A stretch of DNA of 64,000 nucleotides from contig NZ_CP044231.1 of NCBI RefSeq assembly GCF_008727755.1, forward strand, positions 2,914,001 through 2,978,000. The letters are read 5' to 3'. Below, one piece after another: positions 1-9,546 of this stretch (position 1 is the first letter of the stretch; every line of letters begins with the position of its first letter). The notes beneath the pieces are model-generated. The model saw only the letters and a list, made by a program, of their open reading frames with translations. It ran no database searches and was not told where the DNA came from. The position numbers and the translations under genes are program-made. Source of the stretch: Microbacterium caowuchunii (GTDB lineage: Bacteria; Actinomycetota; Actinomycetes; Actinomycetales; Microbacteriaceae).

Positions 1-510
1 GCCGGGCAGCGCGAGCGTCGCCACCCCGGATCCGGCCGCGGCCAGCAGTCCGTCGGAGTGGCCGTGGTAGTGCCCGGAGAACTTCACCAGCAGGTCGCGG
101 CCGGTGTATCCGCGGGCGAGACGGATCGCGGTCATCGTGGCCTCGGTGCCGGTCGAGACCAGACGCACCCGCTCCACCGGGGCGGCGGCGCCGACGCGCA
201 CGCGCTCGGCGATCAGCGCGGCCAGTTCGATCTCCGCCTCGGTGGGGGCGCCGAAGGACAGACCCCGGGATGCGGCGTCCTGCACGGCGCCGACCACGCC
301 CGGGTGCGCGTGACCGAGCAGAGCGGGACCCCACGAGGCCACGAGGTCCACGTAGGTGGTGCCCGCGGCATCCGTGACGTACGCCCCCTGTGCGGAGGCG
401 AGGAAGCGCGGCGCGCCGCCGACCGACCCGTAGGCGCGCACCGGCGAGTTCACCCCACCCGGGATCACCGCGCGGGCGCGGTCGAACAGCTCGTCGTTAC
501 GGTCGCTCAT
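1..510 (-). CDS. hemL: glutamate-1-semialdehyde 2,1-aminomutase (5' part)
   Basis: Converts glutamate-1-semialdehyde, made by HemA, to 5-aminolevulinate with PLP. Only the N-terminal 170 residues are in the window; the PLP lysine and C-terminus lie beyond base 1. The start of the protein carries the family stretch [18 protein letters not shown], followed later by [16 protein letters not shown] and [11 protein letters not shown], which line the cofactor site in this family. The ATG at 510 has an AAGGAG ribosome site at 518-523. It is the last heme gene on this strand and is separated from hemB by 239 bp in which I see no convincing gene, so it may have its own promoter. Confidence 0.95.
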   Translation of the reverse strand, partial: MSDRNDELFDRARAVIPGGVNSPVRAYGSVGGAPRFLASAQGAYVTDAAGTTYVDLVASWGPALLGHAHPGVVGAVQDAASRGLSFGAPTEAEIELAALIAERVRVGAAAPVERVRLVSTGTEATMTAIRLARGYTGRDLLVKFSGHYHGHSDGLLAAAGSGVATLALPG

Positions 511-749
511 CCAGGTACTCCTTCATGTCTGAACACTCGTCGTCCCGTGGTGCCGCCGGGTTCCGCGACCCGACGCGGGGACTCCGCCGGTCGTCCGCAC
601 CGCGGCTTCCGCGCAGGATCGCACGAACCTCGCAGCATCCCCCGCGATCCGTGCGGAGTCGGCGCGCATCTGCGGGCTTCGCGCCGCTGCGCGCCGCCCG
701 GAGCCGCGGACGCACGACGCCACGACCCGCGGCCGCGCGCGACCCGCGG

Positions 750-1793
750 TCACAGCCCGTCGCGCAACCAACCCGCGGCCTCGGTGGCCCAGTAGCTGAG
801 GATCGCGTCCGCGCCCGCCCGCCGGACGCCGAGCAGCGCCTCCCCGATCGCGCCCCGCCGGTCGATCCAGCCGTGGGCGGATGCGGCCTCGATCATCGCG
901 TACTCGCCGGACACCTGGTACGCCCAGACGGGGACGTCGACGGCGGCCCGCACCTCCGCGAGGACGTCGAGATAGGGCATCGCCGGCTTGACCATGACGA
1001 TGTCCGCACCCTCGGCGACATCCGTCACCGCCTCCCGGACGCCCTCACGACCGTTCCCCGGGTCGAGCTGGTAGGTGCGCCGGTCGCCGGTGAGCTGCGA
1101 GTCCACCGCCTCGCGGAACGGACCGTAGAACGCCCCGGCGTACTTCGCGGCGTAGGCGAGCAGGATCGTGTCGGTGAATCCCGCCGCGTCCAGCTCGGCG
1201 CGCACGTGCGCGACCTGACCGTCCATCATCCCGGACAGGCCCAGCAGGTGCGACCCCGCCTCGGCCTGAGCGACCGCCATCGCGCCGTACCGCACGAGGG
1301 TGGCGTCGTTGTCGACGGCTGGGCCCACGCGCCCAGAGGCTCCGCGCGGCGCGCCAGCGCCGTGTGGAGTGGGCGTGGGGACGTCCCCGCGCAGGACACC
1401 GCAGTGCCCGTGGTCGGTGAACTCGTCCAGGCACAGGTCGGTCTGCACCACCAGCGCGTCCCCCACCTCCGCCACGACAGCGCGCGTGGCGACGTTCAGG
1501 ATGCCGTCCGGATCGTCCGCGGCCGAGCCCACCGCGTCCCGCACGGACGGGACGCCGAAGAGCATGATCCCGCCGACGCCCGCATCCGCCGCCTCGGCGG
1601 CGGCACGGCGCAGCGAGTCGAGCGAGTGCTGCACGACCCCGGGCATCGACCCGATCGGCAACGGCTCGGTCAGACCCTCCCGGACGAAGGCGGGCAGCAC
1701 GAGCTGCGAGGGGACCAGGTGCGTCTCGCGGACGAGCCTGCGCACCGCCGGCGACTGCCGGAGGCGGCGGGGCCGGTGCGTGGGGAAGGTCAC
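750..1793 (-). CDS. hemB: delta-aminolevulinic acid dehydratase (porphobilinogen synthase)
   Basis: Condenses two 5-aminolevulinate molecules to porphobilinogen. The two Schiff-base lysines are Lys217 ([10 protein letters not shown]) and Lys269 ([10 protein letters not shown]). The metal loop [14 protein letters not shown] has Cys121 and Cys131 with Asp123 between, so it is neither the pure three-Cys zinc type nor the Cys-free magnesium type. At 347 aa it is longer than the usual 320-330. The excess is a Pro/Gly/Ala-rich insertion at about residues 136-159, directly after the HCGVL motif. The GTG start at 1793 overlaps the hemD stop as GTGA, implying translational coupling. Confidence 0.96.
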   Translation of the reverse strand: MTFPTHRPRRLRQSPAVRRLVRETHLVPSQLVLPAFVREGLTEPLPIGSMPGVVQHSLDSLRRAAAEAADAGVGGIMLFGVPSVRDAVGSAADDPDGILNVATRAVVAEVGDALVVQTDLCLDEFTDHGHCGVLRGDVPTPTPHGAGAPRGASGRVGPAVDNDATLVRYGAMAVAQAEAGSHLLGLSGMMDGQVAHVRAELDAAGFTDTILLAYAAKYAGAFYGPFREAVDSQLTGDRRTYQLDPGNGREGVREAVTDVAEGADIVMVKPAMPYLDVLAEVRAAVDVPVWAYQVSGEYAMIEAASAHGWIDRRGAIGEALLGVRRAGADAILSYWATEAAGWLRDGL

Positions 1794-2608
1794 GGCAGGA
1801 ACTCGTCCGTGGCGTGCGGGAGGGCGAACTGGGAGACGGCCTCGATCAGCGCATCGACGGTCTGCCGGTCGGCGGTCACGTCGACGTCGAGCCCGGTCTG
1901 CCGCGCATCCTTGGCGGTCCGAGGGCCGATCGCGGCGATGACGGTGTCGGCGGGGATGTTCGGGAACTGCAGGTACACCTGCTCGGCGACCGATCCGCTG
2001 GTCACCAGGATCACGTTGATGCGTCCGGATGCCACATCGTTCGCGATGCGCTCGGTCACCGGCACCCCGACGGTGCGGTAGGCCACGACGCTACGGACGC
2101 GGTGACCCGCCTCGATGAGGCTCCGGGTGAGCACCGGCTTGGCGATCTCGCTGCGCAGGGTCAGGATGTCGCGGGGCTCGGGCTCCAGCGCGATCATCTG
2201 CTGGGCCATGCCCGCGGCGGAGTTGTCGCGCTCCGGCACGAGGTCGACCCGGTAGCCGGCCGCCTGGAGCGCCGCGGCGGTCGTCTCCCCCACCGCCGCC
2301 ACCTTCGTCTTGGCGGGGATGACGGCGCGGTACGCGGTGAGCACGTCGACCGTGGTCGCGCTCGTCATCGTGAGCCAGTCGAAGGCACCCGCGGCGAGAT
2401 CGGCGAGCGCCTTCTCGAGGGTTTCCTCGTCGTTCGTGGGAGCGAAGTTGATGAGCGGTGCGACGACCGGGACGGCACCCTTGGCGCGCAGTCCTGCGGC
2501 CACACCGTCACCCCACGGTCCGCCACGGGGGACCAGCACGCGCCAGCCCGCGAGGGGCTTCTCGGCGTCGGGCCGGTTCGATTGTTCGCGCATGGCTTCG
2601 GCTTTCAC
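1790..2608 (-). CDS. hemD: uroporphyrinogen-III synthase
   Basis: Cyclises hydroxymethylbilane to uroporphyrinogen III with inversion of ring D. The 272-aa protein has the two-lobed HemD pattern: an opening [10 protein letters not shown] strand, [12 protein letters not shown] in the first half, [11 protein letters not shown] at the hinge, and [13 protein letters not shown] and [11 protein letters not shown] in the second half. The GTG at 2608 was chosen because it overlaps the hemC stop as GTGA and has a GAGG ribosome site seven bases upstream. An ATG at 2593 is the alternative and would remove five residues. It overlaps hemB by four bases, so hemQ, hemC, hemD and hemB form one coupled chain. 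Confidence 0.92.
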   Translation of the reverse strand: MKAEAMREQSNRPDAEKPLAGWRVLVPRGGPWGDGVAAGLRAKGAVPVVAPLINFAPTNDEETLEKALADLAAGAFDWLTMTSATTVDVLTAYRAVIPAKTKVAAVGETTAAALQAAGYRVDLVPERDNSAAGMAQQMIALEPEPRDILTLRSEIAKPVLTRSLIEAGHRVRSVVAYRTVGVPVTERIANDVASGRINVILVTSGSVAEQVYLQFPNIPADTVIAAIGPRTAKDARQTGLDVDVTADRQTVDALIEAVSQFALPHATDEFLP

Positions 2609-3588
2609 GGTGCAACCTCGGCTGCTCCACGGTCGAGCAGCTCGTGAGCGATGTCGTCCCCGGTGCGCCACGCTCGCGCGATCGGGTCCGCGTCGCCGGC
2701 AGCGTCCGCACCATCGCCGCTGCCCGGTTCCCCAGCATACCCGCCGCGCAGCACGAGGGATCGGTCGGCACCGAGCCGCTGCGAACCATCCGGGGAGTAC
2801 ACCACGGCTCTCACCCGGAGGATGCCGTCCCGCCACTGGGCGTGCACCCCGACGGGGGCATGGCATCCGGCGTCGAGTCCGGCGAGCACCGCGCGTTCCG
2901 CGGTCACCGCCACGCGGGTGGGAAGGTCGTCGAGGCGGGCGATCGCCTCGCGGAGTCCGTCATCCGCGTCCTCCCGGGTCTCCACGGCGAGCGCGCCCTG
3001 GCCGGGGGCCGTCGGCCACTCGCTCAGGCCCAGGGGTTCGCCGACGAGATCGGTGGGGTGTCCGCCGAGGCGGGCCAGCCCCGCGGCGGCGAGGATGACC
3101 GCGTCCAGCTCACCGTCGCGCACCCGCTTCATCCGGGAGTCGATGTTCCCCCTCAGGTCCTGGGTGCGCACCCGCGGGTTGCGGGTCGCGAGCTGGGCGA
3201 TGCGTCGCGGCGAGCCGGTGCCGACGACCGTGCCGGAGCGCAGCAGGTGCAGGGGTGTGCCGTCGCGGGTGAGGACCACGTCGCGCGCGTCCTCGCGGGC
3301 CGGGGTCGCCGCGATCACGAGGCCGGGGGCGGGCGCGGTCGGCAGGTCCTTCAGGGAGTGCACGAGCAGGTCGCACTCCCCGGCCAGGAGCGCCTCCCGC
3401 AGCCGGGTCGCGAAGACGCCGCGACCACCGAGCTCGGAGAGGGACGCACGGGAGACGTCCCCTTCCGACGTGATGGGGACGAGTTCCACGGGACGCCCGG
3501 CCACGGCGGCGAGGGCGTCCGCCACCTGCTGCGACTGCGCCGTCGCCAGGGCGCTCCGGCGGGTGCCGAGCCGGATGACGGCCTTCAC
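2605..3588 (-). CDS. hemC: hydroxymethylbilane synthase (porphobilinogen deaminase)
   Basis: Polymerises four porphobilinogens into hydroxymethylbilane on a covalently bound dipyrromethane primer. The 327-aa protein starts IRLGTRRSALATAQSQ, has LLVHSLKDLP near residue 80 and VVGTGSPRRIAQL near residue 125. The cofactor-bearing Cys242 is in GLDAGCHAPVGVHA. The length is a little above the usual 310. The C-terminus holds a Gly/Ala/Asp-rich stretch near residues 290-305. The GTG start at 3588 overlaps the hemQ stop as GTGA. Confidence 0.97.
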   Translation of the reverse strand: MKAVIRLGTRRSALATAQSQQVADALAAVAGRPVELVPITSEGDVSRASLSELGGRGVFATRLREALLAGECDLLVHSLKDLPTAPAPGLVIAATPAREDARDVVLTRDGTPLHLLRSGTVVGTGSPRRIAQLATRNPRVRTQDLRGNIDSRMKRVRDGELDAVILAAAGLARLGGHPTDLVGEPLGLSEWPTAPGQGALAVETREDADDGLREAIARLDDLPTRVAVTAERAVLAGLDAGCHAPVGVHAQWRDGILRVRAVVYSPDGSQRLGADRSLVLRGGYAGEPGSGDGADAAGDADPIARAWRTGDDIAHELLDRGAAEVAP

Positions 3589-4262
3589 GCCAGCACCTCC
3601 GGGATGTCGGATGTGTGGATCCTGCGTCCGGTGAAGAAGGGCACCTCCTCACGGACGTGACGACGCGCCTCCGTGTACCGGAGCTCGCGCATCATGTCCA
3701 CGAGGTCGGTCAGCTCGTCCGCCTCCATCGGCAGCAGCCACTCGTAGTCCCCGAGTGCGAACGACGCGACCGTGTTGGCGACGACACCGGTGAAGGCCGC
3801 CCCCTTGCGTCCGTGGTCGGCCAGCATCCGCCGACGGTCCTCCTCCGGGAGCAGGTACCACTCGTAGCTCCGCACGAACGGGTACACGCACAGCCATTCC
3901 TTCGCGCCGACCCCGCGGAGGAAGCCGGGCACGTGTGCGCGGTTGAACTCCGCGTCGCGGTGCACGCCCATGGCGTTCCATACCGGCAGCAGCGGGCGGA
4001 GCAGTGCGGTCCGGCGCAGTCGCCGGAGGTCCCGCTGCAGGTCCTCGGGGTCGGTGCCGTGCAGCCACACCATCAGGTCGGCGTCGGCACGCAGCCCGCT
4101 CACGTCGTAGAAGCCGCGCACAGTCACGCCGCCCGCCTCGATGTGCTCCACAATGGCGGCGAGTTCGGCGTCGTCCGCCTCGGTCACCGGGTTCGACGGG
4201 TCACGACGGAGGACCGCCCACAGCGTGTAATGCGCGGATGCGGTCTCGGGAACGGAATCCAT
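3585..4262 (-). CDS. hemQ: coproheme decarboxylase (chlorite dismutase-like HemQ)
   Basis: Decarboxylates Fe-coproporphyrin III to heme b, the last step of the coproporphyrin-dependent route used by actinobacteria and Firmicutes. The 225-aa protein shows the family stretches HYTLWAVLRR, GFYDVSGLRADADLMVW, YPFVRSYEWYLLP and ADHGRKG. Tyr127 and His150 are my candidates for the catalytic tyrosine and the iron ligand. The ATG at 4262 was chosen over an upstream ATG at 4286 because the protein then begins at the conserved region. A GAGACT sequence ends seven bases upstream of that ATG, so a separate leaderless transcript is possible. Confidence 0.95.
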   Translation of the reverse strand: MDSVPETASAHYTLWAVLRRDPSNPVTEADDAELAAIVEHIEAGGVTVRGFYDVSGLRADADLMVWLHGTDPEDLQRDLRRLRRTALLRPLLPVWNAMGVHRDAEFNRAHVPGFLRGVGAKEWLCVYPFVRSYEWYLLPEEDRRRMLADHGRKGAAFTGVVANTVASFALGDYEWLLPMEADELTDLVDMMRELRYTEARRHVREEVPFFTGRRIHTSDIPEVLA

Positions 4263-4324
4263 GACCCCAGTCTCCCCCGGCACCACGCTGCGACCAAACA
4301 GGGTGGTGCCGCGACGAGAACGTG

Positions 4325-4597
4325 CTACCGCACGTAGAGCCGGACGGCCCCCCAGACGGCCACGCCGATGCCCACCGCGGCACCGACCACGGCGACGGCG
4401 GTCAGGACCGGTTCGGTGCGTGAGAAGTCACGGAGCTGGGCGACGCGCTTGTCGACGGCCCGGCCGGCGCGACGGGGCAGATTGCCCTTCTCCTCGATGG
4501 CCGCGAGCGCCGCCTTCAGCTCGGCACGGGCCTTCTCGACGGGATCGGTGATCCCGAGCGGGACGGCCGTGCGGGGCACGGGGACCGGAGCACTCAT
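4325..4597 (-). CDS. DUF3618-like small membrane protein
   Basis: A 90-aa protein with a charged, mostly helical N-terminal two thirds (VEKARAELKAALAAIEE) and one C-terminal membrane segment, AVAVVGAAVGIGVAVWGAV, ending in RLYVR. This layout fits the DUF3618 family; no function is known to me. The ATG at 4597 overlaps the stop of the holin-like gene as ATGA. It is the last of three small same-strand genes between hemY and hemQ. It probably acts in the envelope with its two neighbours; whether it relates to heme is unknown. Confidence 0.75.
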   Translation of the reverse strand: MSAPVPVPRTAVPLGITDPVEKARAELKAALAAIEEKGNLPRRAGRAVDKRVAQLRDFSRTEPVLTAVAVVGAAVGIGVAVWGAVRLYVR

Positions 4598-4995
4598 TCG
4601 CCCACCTCTTTCACGGCACGCACGTCTTCGGAGATCGAGATGGCCGGGTTCCCCTTGCCGATGCGCTTGAAGCGCAGGAAGCCCAGCAGCGCCAGCACGA
4701 TCGCGATCAGCAGCATCGCACCGAAGACCACCAGCGCGGACAGCCACACCGGCCACCACGACGACAGCCCGGCGATCACGAACGTCCCGAGCGCCGGTAC
4801 CGACCAGAAGAGGATGAACAGCGCACCGACGACCCAGCCGGTGCCGATGCCGGCGTCCTTGGCGGCCTTCGCCGCCCAGGCCTTGGCCGCATCCACCTCG
4901 GCGACGACCAGGTTTCGGACGAGTTCGGGGATCTCTCCGACGAGCGTCAGGAGACTCTCGTCGGACTTGTCGCGGAAACCTCGGGGCGTCGTCAT
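4594..4995 (-). CDS. phage holin family (Phage_holin_3_6-like) membrane protein
   Basis: A 133-aa protein with a soluble N-terminal helix rich in Ala and Lys (VVAEVDAAKAWAAKAAKD), then two membrane segments (VVGALFILFWSVPALGTFVI and WLSALVVFGAMLLIAIVLAL), and a charged tail. This pattern matches the actinobacterial putative phage holin 3, superfamily III (DUF1469-like) proteins. These are chromosomal housekeeping proteins rather than lysis genes. No phage genes are nearby. It is one base from the upstream YtxH-like gene and overlaps the downstream DUF3618-like gene. Confidence 0.8.
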   Translation of the reverse strand: MTTPRGFRDKSDESLLTLVGEIPELVRNLVVAEVDAAKAWAAKAAKDAGIGTGWVVGALFILFWSVPALGTFVIAGLSSWWPVWLSALVVFGAMLLIAIVLALLGFLRFKRIGKGNPAISISEDVRAVKEVGE

Positions 4996-4996
4996 G

Positions 4997-5431
4997 TCAC
5001 TTCCCGCCGGCGGATGAGCCGCCACCGGCACGCTTGGCGGCGCCGGGACTGCGCGACCCGGCGCTGCGCGCACCTTCGGTCAGGTTCTTGACGGCCTTCT
5101 CGGCCGCCTCCGCGGACTTCTCCGCCGCGTCGGCGACCTCGTCCTTCACGTCGTCGCCGGCGTCGAGCGCGGCGTCCAGACGCTGGCCCGGGGTGCCCTT
5201 GGTGCTGGCGGCCTTGGTGACCTTCACCGCACCGTTCCACAGCGCGGAAGGCAGCGCCAGGAGCGCCGACTTCCCGAGGTCCTGCACCTTCGCGACCTGC
5301 TTCTGCACGGGTTCGAGGTTCCAGACCTTCTCGGCCTGCTCCTTGATCTGCTCGTAGCGTTCGCGCCCGGCACGGGTTCCGAGCACGTAGCCCGCGGCCA
5401 GTCCGATGACGAGTCCTGCCTTGCCCCTCAT
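4997..5431 (-). CDS. YtxH-like glycine-zipper envelope protein
   Basis: A 144-aa protein that opens with a short Gly-rich hydrophobic segment, GLVIGLAAGYVLGTRAGRER, as in YtxH-type proteins. A long charged Ala/Lys/Glu helical region follows (residues about 25-120), then a low-complexity Gly/Ser/Ala tail. A GAGGAGA ribosome site precedes the ATG at 5431. It heads the three-gene set ahead of hemQ. A role as a membrane-anchored stress or envelope protein is inferred only from its family resemblance. Confidence 0.75.
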   Translation of the reverse strand: MRGKAGLVIGLAAGYVLGTRAGRERYEQIKEQAEKVWNLEPVQKQVAKVQDLGKSALLALPSALWNGAVKVTKAASTKGTPGQRLDAALDAGDDVKDEVADAAEKSAEAAEKAVKNLTEGARSAGSRSPGAAKRAGGGSSAGGK

Positions 5432-5486
5432 GGGGTCTCCTCACGGTCGGTGGGTGGAGCTGATCTGTGTCACAGCGTAGACCCGT

Positions 5487-5517
5487 ATGCCGCAATCGGC
5501 ATCCGGTTGACAACCGG
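5487..5517. repeat. two abutting perfect inverted repeats behind hemY
   Basis: ATGCCG-CAAT-CGGCAT at 5487-5502 is followed without a gap by CCGGTT-GAC-AACCGG at 5503-5517. They start three bases beyond the hemY stop and lie about 55-85 bases before the YtxH-like gene on the same strand. No T-run follows, so a classical terminator is unlikely. They could be a processing or attenuation structure, or operators for the small-gene set. Confidence 0.5.
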
Positions 5518-5519
5518 GG

Positions 5520-7001
5520 TCACACCTGTGGTTCGCCGTGACCCCACAGCGCGGCCCGACGCACGCGGTCGGCCTCCTCGACGGCGTCCGGGACGACCTG
5601 GGCCAGTCCCGTGCCGGACAGCCACGCTCCGGTCGCGCCCAGACCCGGGATGGCGCGCACCGCACCCCGCGCGGCGGCGACCTCCGCGGCGCGGCCGAGG
5701 GCGGAGCCCGGCAAGGACTGCACGTACCGCTCACGATGCGCCCCGCGCAGCCGGTTCGCCTCCAACGGAACGCCGAGCAGCGCGGCGGCCTCCGTGAGGG
5801 CGAGCGCGGTGGCATCCTCGTCGCCGAGGTCCGCCGTCGCGGGGTCCTCACCCTGCGCACCGAAGGACACACGGACGACGTGCACGCCGTCGCCGACGGC
5901 GCGACGCACCCACTCCCATTTCGCGGTGACGTGGGTGAGGGCCTTGGCCCGGGACGAGTGGGGAACGGTGAGGACGCCGTTGCCGCGCGGGTGATCGTCC
6001 AGCGCCGGGGCGTCCAGCACGAGGGTCACGATCTCGACCACCGGGGCCGGTCCCGGTTCGGGATCCAGCGCGGGGACCACGGGGGACAGCAGCCGCCGCG
6101 CCTCCGCCTCGGGCACCGCGACGATCACGATGTCGGCGGTGAGCGCCTCCTCCGCGTCCGCGTCGGCCGGCGGCGCGAGGCGGACGCTCCAGCGCCCGTC
6201 CTCCGCGGGCGCGATGCCGATCACGGGCGCCTCGGTGCGCACCTCCGCGCCCAGATCCCTCAGGCGCGCGACCAGCGCGTCGATCAGACGCGCGATGCCG
6301 CCCTCGATCCCGGCGACCGCGCCGCCCGGGGCGACCTGTCGTTCACCGCGGAGTTCCGCGACCGCGCCGGTGAGCGAGCCGGTACGCGTCAGCGCTGCGT
6401 TCAGCCCCGGCGCCGCGAGGTCCACGTCGATGTCGTCCGGACGCGCGGAGTAGACCCCGCTCGTGACGGGGGCCACCAGGCGATCGAGCACGGCCCCGCC
6501 GAGACGCTTGCGCACCAGGTGCCCGAGACTGCGGTCGTGGCCGATGGTCAGCGGCGGCAGCAGCCGGTCGCGGTAGGCGCGCCAGGCCCCGCCCCAGCCG
6601 ATGATGCGCCGCACCTCGGGATCCCAGGGGTTGTCCGGGATGCCGAGCACCCCGCCCTTGGGCAGCGGCGCGGCGCCGCCACCGGGCAGTCCCGCCACCC
6701 AGGCGCCGTGCGCGGCGGGCGGGACGACGTCGCCGCCGAGACCGAGTTCGTCGACCAGCGCGCGCACCGTCCCGCCGCGCGTGGCGAAGCTCTCCGCGCC
6801 CACGTCGAGGCGGATGCCGGCGACGTCGGCGGAACGCACGAGTCCGCCGACGCGGTCCGACGCCTCGAGGAGGGTCACCGGCATACCCACCTTGGCGAGC
6901 TCCAGCGCCGCGACGAGACCGCCGATCCCACCGCCGACCACGACCGCGCGGGTCTCGCGCGCCTGCGACACGAGCCGGGCGAGCGGATCCGCCGCGCTCA
7001 C
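5520..7001 (-). CDS. hemY: coproporphyrinogen/protoporphyrinogen oxidase (FAD)
   Basis: Six-electron oxidation of coproporphyrinogen III (in HemQ-containing bacteria) to coproporphyrin III. The 493-aa length is close to the family norm. The N-terminal FAD motif is [20 protein letters not shown] with [10 protein letters not shown] following, and the C-terminus has [21 protein letters not shown], the usual flavin-closing segment. The GTG at 7001 overlaps the hemE stop as GTGA, so the two are coupled. Downstream are two inverted repeats and the small envelope genes. The hemQ neighbour is why coproporphyrinogen is the preferred substrate. Confidence 0.94.
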   Translation of the reverse strand: MSAADPLARLVSQARETRAVVVGGGIGGLVAALELAKVGMPVTLLEASDRVGGLVRSADVAGIRLDVGAESFATRGGTVRALVDELGLGGDVVPPAAHGAWVAGLPGGGAAPLPKGGVLGIPDNPWDPEVRRIIGWGGAWRAYRDRLLPPLTIGHDRSLGHLVRKRLGGAVLDRLVAPVTSGVYSARPDDIDVDLAAPGLNAALTRTGSLTGAVAELRGERQVAPGGAVAGIEGGIARLIDALVARLRDLGAEVRTEAPVIGIAPAEDGRWSVRLAPPADADAEEALTADIVIVAVPEAEARRLLSPVVPALDPEPGPAPVVEIVTLVLDAPALDDHPRGNGVLTVPHSSRAKALTHVTAKWEWVRRAVGDGVHVVRVSFGAQGEDPATADLGDEDATALALTEAAALLGVPLEANRLRGAHRERYVQSLPGSALGRAAEVAAARGAVRAIPGLGATGAWLSGTGLAQVVPDAVEEADRVRRAALWGHGEPQV

Positions 7002-8098
7002 GCGGTCACCTCGTGCGCGAGGGCGACGATCCGGGTGAGCACGTCCGGGTCGGTCTCGGGAGGCACACCGTGACCGAGGTTCAGGATGTGGCTGCGCGCC
7101 GCGCGTCCCCGCTCGATCACGTCCCGCACGTGCGCCTCGACCACGTCCCACGGCGCCTGCAGCAGCGCCGGGTCGATGTTGCCCTGCACCGTGACGTCGG
7201 GTCCGAGCACGGCCGCCGCCGCATCCAGCGGGGTCCGCCAGTCGACGCCCACCGCGTCCGCGGTACCTTCCAGACGCATGTCGGCGAGCAGATGCGCGGT
7301 CCCCACCCCGAAGTGGATGCGCGGCGCGTCCGCGCCCGCGAGGGCCGCGCGCGAATGGGGCGCGACGAAGGCGCGGTAGTCCGCGACCGACAGCGATCCC
7401 GCCCACGAGTCGAACAGCTGCACGGCGGAGGCGCCCGCATCCGTCTGCGCGCGCAGGAACACGTGGGAGACGCGGGCGAGCCAGCCCGCGAGGTCGTGCC
7501 ACGCCCCCGGGTCGGCGTGCATCATGGCGCGGGCACGGAGATGCTCCTTGGAGGGGCCACCCTCGATCAGGTACGCGGCGAGGGTGAACGGCGCACCCGC
7601 GAAACCGATGAGGGGGGTGTCCCCCAGTTCGCCCACGACGATGCGCACGGCCTCGCGCACCGGCTCCGCGGCGGCGGCGACCTCGTCCGGATCGATCGCC
7701 ACGATCTTCGCCACGTCGGATGCGGTGCGCACCGGATCGGCGAAGACGGGGCCCCGTCCCGGCTCGATGACGACGTCGATCCCGGCCAGGCGCAGGGGCA
7801 CCACGATGTCGCTGAAGAAGATGCCGGCGTCGACCCCGTGCCGACGGACCGGCTGGAGGGTGATCTCGGCGGCGACGTCGGGGGTGAGGCAGGCGTCCAG
7901 CATCCGGGTGCCCACCCGCAGCTCCCGGTACTCCGGCAGGGAACGGCCGGCCTGGCGCATGAACCACACCGGGACCGGATCGATGCGTTCTCCGCGGATC
8001 GCGCGCACGAGCGCCGAGGCGTCGGGGCGGGGCGCGCCCGCGGACGCGGCGCCCGCGGAGGAGGGACCGGTGGACGCAGGAGACGGGGCGGCATTCAC
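6998..8098 (-). CDS. hemE: uroporphyrinogen decarboxylase
   Basis: Decarboxylates uroporphyrinogen III to coproporphyrinogen III. The 366-aa protein carries the N-terminal signature [41 protein letters not shown] and the C-terminal [12 protein letters not shown]. The first 25 residues are Ala/Ser/Pro-rich and not conserved. The GTG at 8098 has GAGG eight bases upstream and gives the family-like length. It heads the minus-strand heme operon and is divergent from hemA across 90 bp, so the two promoters lie back to back. Confidence 0.95.
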   Translation of the reverse strand: MNAAPSPASTGPSSAGAASAGAPRPDASALVRAIRGERIDPVPVWFMRQAGRSLPEYRELRVGTRMLDACLTPDVAAEITLQPVRRHGVDAGIFFSDIVVPLRLAGIDVVIEPGRGPVFADPVRTASDVAKIVAIDPDEVAAAAEPVREAVRIVVGELGDTPLIGFAGAPFTLAAYLIEGGPSKEHLRARAMMHADPGAWHDLAGWLARVSHVFLRAQTDAGASAVQLFDSWAGSLSVADYRAFVAPHSRAALAGADAPRIHFGVGTAHLLADMRLEGTADAVGVDWRTPLDAAAAVLGPDVTVQGNIDPALLQAPWDVVEAHVRDVIERGRAARSHILNLGHGVPPETDPDVLTRIVALAHEVTA

Positions 8099-8176
8099 CC
8101 GCACATCCTCCCATCCCACCCTGATCGCCTGCTCGGGGCGGCGGGAGCCTCCCGGCCGGGGCTCAGGGGGCGGGCG

Positions 8177-8182
8177 TAGACT
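8177..8182 (+). promoter_or_regulatory. -10 element of hemA (leaderless layout)
   Basis: TAGACT ends six bases before the hemA GTG at 8189. Transcription would then begin at or next to the start codon. I see no ribosome site and no clear -35. Confidence 0.5.
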
Positions 8183-8188
8183 GCCCGG

Positions 8189-9502
8189 GTGCTGCTGTGT
8201 GTGAGTGCGAGTCACAAGACCGCGACGTTCGATCTGCTCGAACGGCTCAGCATCCACACCACTCGCATCGCCCCGGTGATCGCCGCGCACGACGAGTGCG
8301 TGCAGGGTGCCGTCGTCCTCTCGACCTGCAACCGCTTCGAGGCGTACGTGGAGATGGACGAGCCGGTCACCTCCGCGAGCACCGTCGGCCGGGAGGCCGC
8401 CCTCCTGGCCATCCAGAGCGCGACCGGCGTGCGGCCGGAGGAGCTCACCGGCTCCTACGAGATCATCACCGGCGACGCGGTCGCCGAGCACCTCTTCTCC
8501 GTCGCCTCCGGACTCGAGTCCGTCGTGGTGGGAGAGGGCGAGATCGCCGGGCAGGTGCGCCGCGCCCTCATCGAGGCGCGCGCCGACGGCACCACCTCGC
8601 CCGAACTCGAACGCCTCTTCCAGCGCGCCTCGGAGGCGCAGCGGGACGTGAAGAACGCGACCGCCCTCGGCCGGGCCGGGCGCTCCCTGGTGCGTCTGGG
8701 CCTCGACCTCGCCAGCAGCCGCTTCCCCGACTGGACGCGCCTGCGCGTGCTCCTGGTCGGTACCGGCGCCTACGCGGCCGCCACCCTGGCGGCGCTGCGC
8801 GACCGCGGCGTGACCGATCTCACGGTCCACTCGCCGTCCGGCCGCGGCGAGAAGTTCGCGCGCAAGCACGGCATCGGCTGGGCCGACGCCGACGCCTACC
8901 CCGCCGCCGCGCGGATGTCCGACCTCGTCATCACCTGCACGACCTCCGAGCACCACGTGCTGGACGCGGCCCTCCTCGGCGGCGGTGCGACCGACCCGGT
9001 CGACCGCTCCGACACGCAGGAGACCGGGCGTCGCCTCGTGATCGACCTGGGTCTTCCCCGCAACGTCTCCCCCGACGTGGCGACGGTCCCCTTCACGGAG
9101 CTGCTCGACCTCGAGACGATCCGCCTGCACGCGCCGCTGGAGGAGCTCCAGGCGACGGATGCGGCACGCGCGCTCGTGCAGGACGCGGCGCGCCGGTTCA
9201 CGGTGCGCGGCGAACGACGCACGGTGGCACCCGCCGTCGTGGCGTTGCGCTCGCACGTGTTCGAGATCCTCGAGTCCGAGATCGAACGCGCCCGCCTCAA
9301 AGGGGACGACGGACGCACCGAGCGAGCGCTGCGGCACTTCGTCGGCAGACTCCTGCACCTGCCCACCGCGCGGGCGCACGAGCTCGCCGACGCCGGTCGT
9401 GCGGAGGCGTACCTGGACGCCCTCGAGACGCTGCTCGGCATCCGTGTGGATGCCGTCGACGCCGATCTCGAGGCTGACGAGCGGGACGACCTCGCCGGCT
9501 GA
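8189..9502 (+). CDS. hemA: glutamyl-tRNA reductase
   Basis: Reduces glutamyl-tRNA to glutamate-1-semialdehyde with NADPH, the committed step of the C5 heme route. The 437-aa protein has the catalytic Cys47 in [12 protein letters not shown], the substrate-domain stretch [16 protein letters not shown], an NADPH site [12 protein letters not shown] near residue 190 and [14 protein letters not shown] near residue 285. The C-terminal dimerisation helix carries [23 protein letters not shown]. The GTG start has a -10 element directly upstream. It is divergent from hemE; its product feeds HemL at the other end of the cluster. Confidence 0.96.
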   Translation: MLLCVSASHKTATFDLLERLSIHTTRIAPVIAAHDECVQGAVVLSTCNRFEAYVEMDEPVTSASTVGREAALLAIQSATGVRPEELTGSYEIITGDAVAEHLFSVASGLESVVVGEGEIAGQVRRALIEARADGTTSPELERLFQRASEAQRDVKNATALGRAGRSLVRLGLDLASSRFPDWTRLRVLLVGTGAYAAATLAALRDRGVTDLTVHSPSGRGEKFARKHGIGWADADAYPAAARMSDLVITCTTSEHHVLDAALLGGGATDPVDRSDTQETGRRLVIDLGLPRNVSPDVATVPFTELLDLETIRLHAPLEELQATDAARALVQDAARRFTVRGERRTVAPAVVALRSHVFEILESEIERARLKGDDGRTERALRHFVGRLLHLPTARAHELADAGRAEAYLDALETLLGIRVDAVDADLEADERDDLAG

Positions 9503-9546
9503 CCCGACCGGATGCGGCCCGGCGCCGCCGATGGGACGATGGAGTC

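Noticed and set aside
511..749. Short open frames of about 70-80 codons between hemB and hemL
   Set aside because: Arg/Ala-rich, no ribosome site or motif. I treat the gap as non-coding.
4594..4995. Prophage remnant suggested by a holin-like gene
   Set aside because: No other phage gene is nearby. This holin-like family is common in actinobacterial chromosomes next to DUF3618 and YtxH genes.
5520..8114. A single 864-codon frame that would fuse hemY to sequence over hemE
   Set aside because: Only the part from 7001 down is hemY. The upstream part is out of frame with hemE and resembles no protein.
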